In this document: positions 11,478 through 23,088 of the stretch, piece by piece
Layout: each line of letters starts with the position of its first letter
How positions within the stretch are numbered: the stretch's first letter is position 1
From: Leptasterias polaris
Taxonomy: Eukaryota > Echinodermata > Asteroidea > Forcipulatida > Asteriidae
DNA length: 64,000 bases
Reading direction: 5' to 3'
Assembly (NCBI GenBank): GCA_037783415.1
Contig: JAZGTN010000054.1
Span: 558,001-622,000 of the forward strand
The notes under the pieces: generated by a model
Databases searched by the model: none
What the model saw: the letters and a program-made list of their open reading frames with translations, nothing else
What the model was told of the DNA's origin: nothing
Program-made: the position numbers and the translations under genes

Positions 11478-11881
11478 TTATCATAATGCATGTTATATTG
11501 TGTTTTCTTTTCAAACTGATGCTAGTATATAACAGCAGACTGGGTGGGTGCTTCATTACAGTAGGGTCTCACCTCTTCTGAATGCAACCGCCATTCCCAC
11601 CAGTAATAACAATGATTTGTTCACTACCCATAACTATTCAAAATTTGTTACATTTATGTTGTAAAAATGGAAATAGCCAAACAAACAAAACACCCCAACA
11701 AACTTTCTAGTGAAAACCTTATATTCTGATTTCATCAGAAACTATAATTCAATTTTGCTGAGGAAAAGTCCCATCCAGACTGAAAACAATTTCGTTTTAA
11801 GTTACTTTCTTTTTGATAAGTTTTACAACAATTCTTTTCTTCAAACTAATCTTTGATTTTTTCTCTTTAAATGTGCGGTAA
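11478..11881. repeat. 404-bp near-identical dispersed repeat, copy 1
   Basis: This segment is almost identical to 29911-30314. It is noncoding and has no obvious terminal inverted repeats or flanking duplication. Copy 2 abuts the Penelope-like remnant. The high identity over 18 kb suggests recent copying or gene conversion. Confidence 0.8.
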
Positions 11882-13021
11882 TTTTATGTTTAAGGGACAC
11901 ACCAGCTTCGTTGGGCTATTTGGGCTACAAAATATAGACTATAAAACATGACTACAATGGTCTTCTGGGAATGGAGGAGAACGGTTCTTTAAAAAATCAA
12001 TCAAACTTTGCCGTTTTCGAGCATTTTTCAAAAAACAAAGGTCACGTGGGTTATCCGAACCACATTTTTGGTTCGGATAACCCTCGTGATCTTCGGAGTT
12101 AGTTTTACTTCCAGCCGTAGGCCTATACAAATTTATTACTGCACCAAAATCAGCTCTGTTTTTTACAATTAATCTTGAGTATTTTACAATCCGCGCCTGA
12201 TATACCCTACTCATCATTGGCAGATTGAGTGCAATTCATTGAATGAAAGTTAATAAAACTTTCTCAAATCTATGATAAAAGCTAAGGCCTATTTAAGACA
12301 TTAATTTAATTTTCTAGTAAAATCGGCCAAAAATCGGACCTATAGCTGTAGCTCAGTCTCATGCATGCTCCTAACAAATGTCTTTCAAAAACAAAATTGC
12401 CTCCTCGCATGACGACAATCCACCAACACAACAAAAAAAGGATTCCGAAAATACATACGTTTTAAAATGTACCCATGCAGTCAGCAGGTTCCCTTGTGGT
12501 TTACTAATAGTACGTTGATAACATCACCAAAACCATATGAACCTCATCTTGGTAAATTCGATTTACTATGATGGGGTTATACTGTGCCCCTCCTTTCATT
12601 TAGGGTCGTGATTAGAATTTTGTTTTAAAGACATAAAATAGCCAAGGTATACAACGTCTACAGCGATACAGGCCCACTCCCACCCCAAGTTTCTGCTCAT
12701 TAAAAGTCGAACATGTAAACTCGCGCATGTTTGTTACTTTTTGAATTACGGCGGTTTGTTTTACACAGAATATAATCAAACGGGGTTTTTTTACATCAGA
12801 GAGAAAGTTTGTTTTCTTGAATTTACATTATAGGCCCTGTATAAACATTATTAAGTGTGATGCACAATGCATAACATGGATACAATCTAATCGTTTTTTC
12901 AGGTTTTTAATGGGTTTTTTAAGCCATTAGGCCATAAGCACAACTTTGGTATAACTGTTTTCATCGCATATTATGGAAATATCTGTGGCGATGATCATTC
13001 AAGGCCAAAATGTCGGCGCCG
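11882..13021. other. Intergenic stretch with a strong hairpin
   Basis: I see no gene in this 1.1-kb stretch. It contains the 22-bp-stem hairpin at 12040-12091 and otherwise AT-rich sequence up to the start of segmental duplication copy II. Confidence 0.4.
12040..12091. repeat. 22-bp stem hairpin
   Basis: The arms GGTCACGTGGGTTATCCGAA (plus CC) and GGTTCGGATAACCCTCGTGA (plus TC) pair at 20 of 22 positions around an 8-base loop. It could be a small foldback repeat or, if transcribed, a stem-loop RNA. No function can be assigned. Confidence 0.6.
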
Positions 13022-13151
13022 TCAGTCAGGGATTTTACACCGGCGATTTGCGTGATTAGATTGACTTAAACACCATCTTATAATATGAATATGATATGTT
13101 CAAAGTATTTGCTTTTACATTTAATTTGATATAATCTGTGTAATAATAGTA

Positions 13152-13157
13152 TTTATT
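13152..13157 (-). terminator. Candidate poly(A) signal of DUF4773 gene II
   Basis: An AATAAA on the minus strand about 120 bases past the predicted stop codon of gene II, conserved with copy I. Confidence 0.45.
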
Positions 13158-13278
13158 TGCCATATATTCGTTATTTTGTCAACCTCATTGCAGGATCTCC
13201 GGCTCCTCTCATTAGGTACTAGCTAGTATTATAATATAATTATTCGCTTCATATCATCAAGAGCAGTTCTCCTTTAAC

Positions 13279-16200
13279 TCAAAAACCTCTAACTGGCTTG
13301 TGTGGAATCTTCAGTGTGTTCCTTCCTGAAAAGATAAAGGTGTAAAACAAAAAGTGGTCATTTAAAAACTTGTATGTATGACTGAACATTATTTTACCTG
13401 ATTTTTATGACAACGCCTTATATCTGCCATATCCACAATCTTACCTTTGAATGGTATCTTGAAACATCCCAAGTCCACCGTTGCAACAGTCTCACTGAAC
13501 ACCTTGCCCTCTAGGCGGACACAAGCTTGCATGTCCGCCAATGACACGGCAATGTTGTACAATTCAACACACAACTCAGCACCGAATTTGTTTTCGCCCA
13601 GTTTCACGCAGACCGGATCTGGATTTTTGACTGTGGAGAGAAAGAACAAAACATACATTAAGTTGTAGGCGATCCGTCTAGGTCGAGTTGGTATCCACAG
13701 AATGAAAAAGCCAATTGTTGCTTAGGCTGTCTGAGGTGGCTTCTTCTATGGCTCAGAAGGCCCATCCTTTTTGGCCATAGACTACTTGGCAAAAGTTACA
13801 CGGTGTTAGTCAAAGGAACATTTTGGGAAATGGGAAATTTAGAAACTTGTCATCATTCCAATCCAATAATCGCAACAAACTCTCATTCAGCAATTTATTT
13901 GATCGTTTTCTTTGATAATATTAATACTCACTTGATACCGTTTTGTCGAAGAGGACTTTTCCATCCACGGAGAGAGCCAATTTCACACCAATCTGCGTGG
14001 ACAGGAATGTTACGTTGACACAAGCTGTACAATTGGGGAAATAATCAAATGTTTATAATTAAACAAACTTGATATCAAATCACAAACCACAAGGGAAACT
14101 GACTGGGTAAATTTTAATGATTTTGGGTTGGACAAGGAAAAATTGACTAGAGCGGGATTTGAACCAACGACCTCCGGATTGACGTGCCGGCGCTCCACCA
14201 ACTGAGCTATCTAGCCCTATGAGGGCGGTCTCCCTATTTTGTCAATATCCTTGTTCGGTGGGTGCCAGTCAGAAGCCATTCAACCGTAAACTGCCCTGTA
14301 GCCAAGGATCACACACCCGAGTTTAAGATACAACCTGGGAAACGGCAGCCAGTGGATCACCATAAGGGGATGCGACTTTTTATATCAGATATCAAATAAC
14401 AAACCACAAGGGAAACTGACTGGGTAAATTTTAATGATTTTGGGTTGAACAAGGAAACATTGACTAGAGCGGGATTTGAACCAACGACCTCCGGATTGAC
14501 GTGCCGGCGCTCTACAAACTTAAACAAACTTGAGCATACTTTGTTGTTTGTTGGTATAGGCACTTTGGGTATATAATCAAAGCACTTTTGCCTATACTCA
14601 ACCACTGTTTCAATTTTGACTTAATTATCCCTTCTCGATATCCAAATCCACTTTTCAAAGGCCTACCTTGGGAATCGATGCCCACTTCCTTGATCTCAAT
14701 ATGCTGGCAACATCCACATGTCTTTTCTGAACATGCACAAGAAGAAGCGTCATTCAACTGCATGCTTTCTAACAAGTTTGTCCAATCCATGGCCAGTGGA
14801 TGGCCTGCTCCCAGCAAACCTGATGCTGCATTAAATATGGACAAAATAAGGGTATCAAAATTATGAATGACTCCAAACCAAACATGTTGGCAGAGTGATC
14901 ATATTCAATCGCACAACCAAGCAATGCTTAAGTTGTATAATTTTTGAGAATTTTGTAAAGGTTATATCTATAAAATTGTTTCATGCATGTTGAAACGCTA
15001 ATACTTGATTTGTGCATACTTTATAGACTGTGCTGCAAGTCTCGCGCGTATCCGAACGAGAAAACACGTCAAACGAAGAACATTTTTATTTCTGAAATCA
15101 AATCTTTGTTTTAAAATATATCTCATGACAAAATCTGAACAACAAAAATAAATCATTACATTTTTTATGAAATTAGTCATAGCTTTTGAACAAAATACGC
15201 CAAAGTGTGTTAATTATTATTGAAAACAAATTAAAACTCTGGGACAAGGATGCTTTTTTGATGTTAACTTTTTAGAAACCCCTTACGCGGATTCGTGATG
15301 GTCAAATGGGGTTAAAATTTACCCGTATCGCAGTTTAAAGAGGGTGCTGACGCCTCAACACCATACTTTGCAATTACAGCATCTGGCGATTATAATCGCG
15401 CATCCAAAACAAGCTTTTACATAAGTTTTATGATCGGAGGTGAGCACAAAATTCTTAATTTTTTGCTATAACCGGAAGCTAAGGTCAAGTTTAATTCTCG
15501 GGTTTTCTTCGTTATATTGTTGAATTGGTTTTACTTTCATATGTTGTTATCACTTAGTATTACATTCCCAACAACATGTATAATTTTCTAGGTCATAAAC
15601 TACGTTAAACTAAAATAATTGACGAAACAAAATCTCGCCCACGTTAAACTCCATATGGTTGGGACCACTATGGCCCCGGAAGTTCGAATGCGCGCGAGAC
15701 TTGCACAGTCTATTCCTATCCCTAACTTGTAAGAACTATAAAATGAACACGGTAAGGCCAAACTCTCAACTGAGATCATGATCGTTTCAGTAATCTTATA
15801 AGTTTTTGAAATGTGGTGTCCACTCTTACCTTTGAATGGTATCTTGAAACATCCCAAGTCCACCGTTGCAACAGTCTTACTGAACACCTTGCCCTCTAGG
15901 CGGGCACAAGCTTGCATGTCCGCCAATGACACGGCAATGTTGTACAATTCAACACACAACTCAGCACCGAATTTGTTTTCGCCCAGTTTCACGCAGACCG
16001 GATCTGGATTTTTGACTGTGGAGAGAAAGAACAAAACATACATTAAGTTGTAGGCGATCCGTCTAGGTCGAGTTGGTATCCACAGAATGAAAAAGCCAAT
16101 TGTTGCTTAGGCTGTCTGAGGTGGCTTCTTCTATGGCTCAGAAGGCCCATCCTTTTTGGCCATAGACTACTTGGCAAAAGTTACACGGTGTTAGTCAAAG

Positions 16201-19200
16201 GAACATTTTGGGAAATGGGAAATTTAGAAACTTCTCATCATTCCAATCCAATAATCGCAACAAACTCTCACTCAGCAATTTATTTGATCGTTTTCTTTGA
16301 TAATATTTACTCACTTGATACCGTTTTGTCGAAGAGGACTTTTCCATCCACGGAGAGAGACAATTTCACACCAATCTGCGTGGACAGGAATGTTACGTTG
16401 ACACAAGCTGTACAATTGGGAAAATTAATAATCAAATGTTTATAATTAAACAAACTTGCGCATACTTTGTTGTTGTTTGTTGGTAGGCACTTTGTGTATA
16501 TTTTATCAACGCACTTTTGCCTATACTCAATCATTGTTTCAATCTTGACTTAATTATCCCTTCTCGATATCCAAATCCACTTTTCAAAGGCCTACCTTGG
16601 GAATCGATGCCCACTTCCTTGATCTCAATATGCTGGCAACATCCACATGTCTTTTCTGAACATGCACAAGAAGAAGCGTCATTCAACTGCATGCTTTCTA
16701 ACAAGTTTGTCCAATCCATGGCCAGTGGATGGCCTGCTCCCAGCAAACCTGATGCTGCATTAAATATGGACAAAATAAGGGTATCAAAATTATGAATGAC
16801 TCCAAACCAAACATGTTGGCAGAGTGATCATATTCAATCGCACAACCAAGCAATGCTTAAGGTGTATAATTTTTGAGAATTTTGTAAAGGTTATATCTAT
16901 AAAATTGTTTCATGCATGTTGAAACGCTAATACTTGATTTGTGCATACTTTTAGACTGTGCTGCAAGTTTCGCGCGTATCCGAACGAGAAAACACGTCAA
17001 ACGAAGAACATTTTTATTTCTGAAATCAAATCTTTGTTTTAAAATATATCTCATGACAAAATCTGAACAACAAAAATAAATCATTACATTTTTTATGAAA
17101 TTAGTCATAGCTTTTGAACAAAATACGCCAAAGTGTGTTAATTATTATTGAAAACAAATTAAAACTCTGGGACAAGGATGCTTTTTTGATGTTAACTTTT
17201 TAGAAACCCCTTACGCGGATTCGTGATGGTCAAACGGGGTTAAAATTTACCCGTATCGCAGTTTAAAGAGGGTGCTGACGCCTCAACACCATACTTTGCA
17301 ATTACAGCATCTGGCGATTATAATCGCGCATCCAAAACAAGCTTTTACATAAGTTTTATGATCGGAGGTGAGCACAAAATTCTTAATTTTTTGCTATAAC
17401 CGGAAGCTAAGGTCAAGTTTAATTCTCGGGTTTTCTTCGTTATATTGTTGAATTGGTTTTACTTTCATATGTTGTTATCACTTAGTATTACATTCCCAAC
17501 AACATGTATACTTTTCTAGGTCAAAAACTACGTTAAACTAAAATAATTGACGAAACAAAATCTCGCCCACGTAAAACTCCATATGGTTGGGACCACTATG
17601 GTCCCGGAAGTTCGAATGCGCGCGAGACTTGCACAGTCTATTCCTATCCCTAACTTGTAAGAACTATAAAATGAACACGGTAAGGCCAAACTCTCAACTG
17701 AGATCATGATCGTTTCAGTAATCTTATAAGTTTTTGAAATGTGGTGTCCACTCTTACCTTTGAATGGTATCTTGAAACATCCCAAGTCCACCGTTGCAAC
17801 AGTCTTACTGAACACCTTGCCCTCTAGGCGGGCACAAGCTTGCATGTCCGCCAATGACACGGCAATGTTGTACAATTCAACACACAACTCAGCACCGAAT
17901 TTGTTTTCGCCCAGTTTCACGCAGACCGGATCTGGATTTTTGACTGTGGAGAGAAAGAACAAAACATACATTAAGTTGTAGGCGATCCGTCTAGGTCGAG
18001 TTGGTATCCACAGAATGAAAAAGCCAATTGTTGCTTAGGCTGTCTGAGGTGGCTTCTTCTATGGCTCAGAAGGCCCATCCTTTTTGGCCATAGACTACTT
18101 GGCAAAAGTTACACGGTGTTAGTCAAAGGAACATTTTGGGAAATGGGAAATTTAGAAACTTCTCATCATTCCAATCCAATAATCGCAACAAACTCTCACT
18201 CAGCAATTTATTTGATCGTTTTCTTTGATAATATTTACTCACTTGATACCGTTTTGTCGAAGAGGACTTTTCCATCCACGGAGAGAGACAATTTCACACC
18301 AATCTGCGTGGACAGGAATGTTACGTTGACACAAGCTGTACAATTGGGAAAATTAATAATCAAATGTTTATAATTAAACAAACTTGCGCATACTTTGTTG
18401 TTGTTTGTTGGTAGGCACTTTGTGTATATTTTATCAACGCACTTTTGCCTATACTCAATCATTGTTTCAATCTTGACTTAATTATCCCTTCTCGATATCC
18501 AAATCCACTTTTCAAAGGCCTACCTTGGGAATCGATGCCCACTTCCTTGATCTCAATATGCTGGCAACATCCACATGTCTTTTCTGAACATGCACAAGAA
18601 GAAGCGTCATTCAACTGCATGCTTTCTAACAAGTTTGTCCAATCCATGGCCAGTGGATGGCCTGCTCCCAGCAAACCTGATGCTGCATTAAATATGGACA
18701 AAATAAGGGTATCAAAATTATGAATGACTCCAAACCAAACATGTTGGCAGAGTGATCATATTCAATCGCACAACCAAGCAATGCTTAAGTTGTATAATTT
18801 TTGAGAATTTTGTAAAGGTTATATCTATAAAATTGTTTCATGCATGTTGAAACGCTAATACTTGATTTGTGCATACTTTATAGACTGTGCTGCAAGTCTC
18901 GCGCGTATCCGAACGAGAAAACACGTCAAACGAAGAAAAAATTTATTTCTGAAATCAAATCTTTGTTTTAAAATATATCTCATGACAAAATCTGAACAAC
19001 AAAAATAAATCGTTACATTTTTTATGAAATTAGTCATAGCTTTTGAACAAAATACGCCAAAGTGTGTTAATTATTATTGAAAACAAATTAAAACTCTGGG
19101 ACAAGGATGCTTTTTTGATGTTAACTTTTTAGAAACCCCTTACGCGGATTCGTGATGGTCAAACGGGGGTTAAAATTTACCCGTATCGCAGTTTAAAGAG

Positions 19201-22200
19201 GGTGCTGACGCCTCAACACCATACTTTGCAATTACAGCATCAGGCGATTATAATCGCGCATCCAAAACAAGCTTTTACGTACGTTTTATGATCGGAGGTG
19301 AGCACAAAATTCTTAATATTTTGCTATAACCGGAAGCTAAGGTCAAGTTTAATTCTCGGGTTTTCTTCGTTATATTGTTGAATTGGTTTTACTTTCATAT
19401 GTTGTTATCACTTAGTATTACATTCCCAACAACATGTATACTTTTCTAGGTCAAAAACTACGTTAAACTAAAATAATTGACGAAACAAAATCTCGCCCAC
19501 GTAAAACTCCATATGGTTGGGACCACTATGGTCCCGGAAGTTCGAATGCGCGCGAGACTTGCACAGTCTATTCCTATCCCTAACTTGTAAGAACTATAAA
19601 ATGAACACGGTAAGGCCAAACTCTCAACTGAGATCATGATCGTTTCAGTAATCTTATAAGTTTTTGAAATGTGGTGTCCACTCTTACCTTTGAATGGTAT
19701 CTTGAAACATCCCAAGTCCACCGTTGCAACAGTCTTACTGAACACCTTGCCCTCTAGGCGGGCACAAGCTTGCATGTCCGCCAATGACACGGCAATGTTG
19801 TACAATTCAACACACAACTCAGCACCGAATTTGTTTTCGCCCAGTTTCACGCAGACCGGATCTGGATTTTTGACTGTGGAGAGAAAGAACAAAACATACA
19901 TTAAGTTGTAGGCGATCCGTCTAGGTCGAGTTGGTATCCACAGAATGAAAAAGCCAATTGTTGCTTAGGCTGTCTGAGGTGGCTTCTTCTATGGCTCAGA
20001 AGGCCCATCCTTTTTGGCCATAGACTACTTGGCAAAAGTTACACGGTGTTAGTCAAAGGAACATTTTGGGAAATGGGAAATTTAGAAACTTCTCATCATT
20101 CCAATCCAATAATCGCAACAAACTCTCACTCAGCAATTTATTTGATCGTTTTCTTTAATAATATTTACTCACTTGATACCGTTTTGTCGAAGAGGACTTT
20201 TCCATCCACGGAGAGAGCCAATTTCACACCAATCTGCGTGGACAGGAATGTTACGTTGACACAAGCTGTACAATTGGGAAAATTAATAATCAAATGTTTA
20301 TAATTAAACAAACTTGCGCATACTTTGTTGTTGTTTGTTGGTAGGCACTTTGCTTATAGTTTATCAACGCACTTTTGCCTATACTCAATCAATGTTTCAA
20401 TCTTGACTTAATTATCCCTTCTCGATACCCAAATCCACTTTTTATAGGCCTACCTTGGGAATCGATGCCCACTTCCTTGATCTCAATATGCTGGCAACAT
20501 CCACATGTCTTTTCTGAACATGCACAAGAAGAAGCGTCATTCAACTGCATGCTTTTCATCAAGTTCTCCAAGTCCACGGTACTGTCGGAATCCAGGGGCC
20601 CTGTGTTCACGGAAATATAAACAGGGGAGAGCATGCAATTACAATGACCTGATTTGTTAAATGTTGGCCGATACCATGGTTTGAAGGATGATCCGGACAT
20701 GATTCTTTGGATTTCCCACAGTCTGATCTCACTTCCTCTCCTTGCAGTTTCGTTTTGATTTTTTATTCCGAACCAATATCCAATAACGGAAGAGGCCAGC
20801 AGGAATACACAATGTGTGTTTTACGTCAATTGACCTAAACCAGTGTTCATATTTTGGAAATATGAAGGTTTTTTGAAACCTAGTTTAGAACGTCCTCGGT
20901 GACGGTCTCCCTCTACAAAATTCTCCTGCGGAGGGACTTTTTTTTTCGTGAAAGATGCACCCTTATTTTTAATTCCAGCACTTGTAATGTACTAATACGG
21001 TACATGAGAAACCAGCGAAGCTCCGAGGTGAAATCAGGAGTTTTACGATATCCGATAGAAATTTGTTTGCGAATACAGGATTTGCCATAGGTTTCAACGT
21101 TTGTAAAAGAAATTGTTTTGTATGGGTGGGTAAATTGTTTTGTATGGGTGGTAAAGTATTACATACGAAGTGTGGAACTGAGAACAAAAGAGGTCCACAT
21201 AAGGCAGGGTTTTGAAACACTATTGGACTTACACACGTCCACACAGAGTTATTTACAGTGTTGCGGAATAGGGTTTTTCTCAAGTGTAGAACAAAGGAAT
21301 GTCCACACAGTGACTGCAACATGCGTGCTCTCACTTTCGAAACCTTATGGAAACCAAGAACAAATTGTCAAATTCGTACCGACATCCACAATGCAGCAGA
21401 GTATCAATCAATCAAACAATCAATCGATCATGAATCAAACAATCAGTCCAACAAGGGGGTGTGTGATGGAATGATCTTAAACACGGGGCAATGTGCCCTT
21501 AATAATAATCCTCTACAATCCACTGCCGGTATTTTTCAGTTCCACGAACTTCTGCCCAAGCGAGAAATATAAAAACGAACATGGAAATACCCATATCGGT
21601 ATACTTAAAAGCCACACGCATGCGCATCAACTTTCTTTTGGCACAAGCACTACAGCTAATGGTGGCCCAAGTTTTCACCCCAAAAATATGAAATTTTACG
21701 TCAAATTTTATGTCTGCAACTTTCTCCCCGAGTCGAAAATTTGACAGCAACAATCATGTTTCTCCCAAGTCACATTTCATATTAATTTGCGATTTAACCC
21801 AATGGAAATAAAGGGACACAAAAGACTTATCTATTGACGTCTAATATTCATGCGAACAAATTTCGCGACTTTTACCCACAACATTTTGTCTAGAGTATTT
21901 GGGGTCCTAATTCCTCTGGGCCATCGGGTGAAGTCGCACATGAAATTGATATCATTGTTCAAAGCGTGAAATCATTCATAGTGAAATTTGCCATCAATAT
22001 TTCGTGTGTCCCTCCTGCAGGTCTATAATGCACCCAATTGCCACTAAGGACTTCGTCGAGTCAAAGAGCTGCTAGAATCATACATGTATAAGATATTCGC
22101 ACAGAGCCAAGTAAAGAAACGAATTAACAGGTAAAACAAAATACAAACATAAAAAGAACAAGGTACATTATAGTTCCCCATATTTATAACTTGAGTTCGT

Positions 22201-22548
22201 TCCCTTGATGACCTATTGAGCGAAATAACATTTCAAAGGAACACAATAATTATTTCTAAGGGAGCGGAGTACGGTATAGGAGTTTCAATTTATTTGTTTA
22301 CCTGTTTAGTTGTTTCCTTTACTTACCCTTTAAGGGGCTCCATACCTTTGGAAACACAAGGATGTTATTATTTTTACATAAACCTGCATTTATTTAGGAA
22401 ACAAAGAAAGTTTACCATTCTGATGCATCAACCAAACTGCCGAATTATCTTTCGGAATCTGCAGTGCCGGCAGTGCAGATACGTCAGTTACGCACTGCAC
22501 GCAAAACACAACGGCCAATATTGTCACCATCGGTACCAACGACATCAT
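13279..22548 (-). CDS. Secreted tetra-DUF4773 protein, gene II (14 exons predicted)
   Basis: Predicted secreted protein of unknown function with four complete DUF4773-like modules. Exons: leader 22548-22416; A 20600-20454, 20265-20173, 19873-19688; B 18682-18524, 18335-18243, 17943-17758; C 16754-16596, 16407-16315, 16015-15830; D 14825-14667, 14024-13932, 13630-13445; last 13325-13279. All introns are phase 1 and GT-AG; the total is 1920 bp, 639 aa (leader 1-44, modules 45-186, 187-332, 333-478, 479-624, tail 15 aa). Module A has a distinct first exon (GPLDSDSTVDLENL) that joins the leader; modules B-D start ASGLLGAGHPLAMDW. Each module has 10 Cys: five in CACSEKTCGCC, one in ACVNVT, then PVC, ELC, QAC and GC. 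The pattern and spacing match the DUF4773 family, usually single-domain secreted proteins in arthropods and other invertebrates. Retention of the intron after exon 13630-13445 would give an alternative tail ending RRCHKNQVK. Confidence 0.8.
13445..20600. repeat. Tandem array of ~1.93-kb units carrying DUF4773 modules
   Basis: Four units in direct orientation each hold one three-exon module. The period is 1928 bp between units C and B and 1930 bp between B and A. Introns and inter-module spacers are nearly identical between units, not just the exons, which points to recent unequal crossing-over or gene conversion. Unit D is lengthened by the tRNA-like insertion. Confidence 0.9.
14073..14519 (-). 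mobile_element. tRNA-Asp-like retroelement, truncated dimer, 14-bp target duplication
   Basis: This 447-bp insertion splits the intron between the first and second exons of module D of gene II. It is flanked by a perfect 14-bp duplication TTAAACAAACTTGA (14059-14072 and 14520-14533), typical of LINE-driven target-primed insertion. On the minus strand it carries a tRNA-like head with an A box (TAGCTCAGTTGG) and a B box (GGTTCAAATCC), and the anticodon-loop position reads GTC. One head is complete and a second is truncated, giving a head-to-tail dimer of about 1.4 units (unit about 319 bp). The acceptor-stem pairing is poor, so this is not a functional tRNA gene. Confidence 0.75.
20805..21580. 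other. Insertion specific to copy II, identity unknown
   Basis: About 770 bp here has no counterpart in copy I, which runs from the GGAAGAGGCCAGCA motif (near 6750) directly to the CCACACGCATGCGCATCAAC motif. It includes CAAT-type simple repeats near 21405-21450. Open frames on both strands lack recognisable domains. I cannot see clear terminal repeats. Confidence 0.45.
22416..22548 (-). other. Leader exon (signal peptide) of DUF4773 gene II
   Basis: Identical to 8572-8704. It encodes the signal peptide and a short polar linker and ends in phase 1 before GTAAAC. It joins the module A first exon at 20600, giving the reading ...HQN-GPLDSD. Confidence 0.8.
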
Positions 22549-22642
22549 GCTTGAATCACCGACACTGGACTTTGTTTCTTTTAGATTCAACTGCTTTCAA
22601 TTCTGGTCACTCTAATTAGATCGAAGTCAGCTCATGGAGCCG

Positions 22643-22673
22643 TATTTATAATACTTCTGGGTTGTTTACGTCA
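22643..22673 (-). promoter_or_regulatory. TATA box and CRE-like site, DUF4773 gene II
   Basis: A minus-strand TATAAATA (22643-22650) with TGACGTAA (22666-22673) just upstream, about 95-125 bases above the leader ATG. It is the same as in copy I, so the two genes are probably co-regulated. Confidence 0.55.
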
Positions 22674-23088
22674 TGGGAACTTTTACGAAGAACTGGAAAT
22701 CCTAGTACTCGGTTTCGTTATCGCGCCCTTCTAAACAAGGAAGTGTTCCAGAAACATGAGAAACTTTGGTACTAGTTTCCCGATCCAGGCCTCGCGCAGG
22801 ATCTTCACAATTGTTAGTTTTGTGTCCACTCTTATTTGTGCGCTTATGATAAACATGTTTTAATGTCTTGTAATTAAACATTAATTTTTAGGCATTTAAT
22901 ACATAATACCAAGTGCAAATCAGAAGTCCTAACGCACACCAAACTGTTGGTTATTTACAGAGAAAAGCAGATAAAACGTGACCGCGTACCAGATTCGTTT
23001 CACTTTACCTGGCTGCTTTGAACACGTAAAGCATATCCTGGTTCAGTCAACTTTAGTTGTCGAGTTAAATTACTTTCCTCATTACTGG

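Noticed and set aside
14010..14220. Functional tRNA-Asp gene
   Set aside because: The A and B boxes and a GTC anticodon are present, but acceptor and T-stem pairing are poor, and 14-bp duplications show it is a retroposed repeat.
20969..21572. Overlapping 104-121 codon ORFs on both strands
   Set aside because: No family signature; located in a copy-II-specific insertion with simple repeats.
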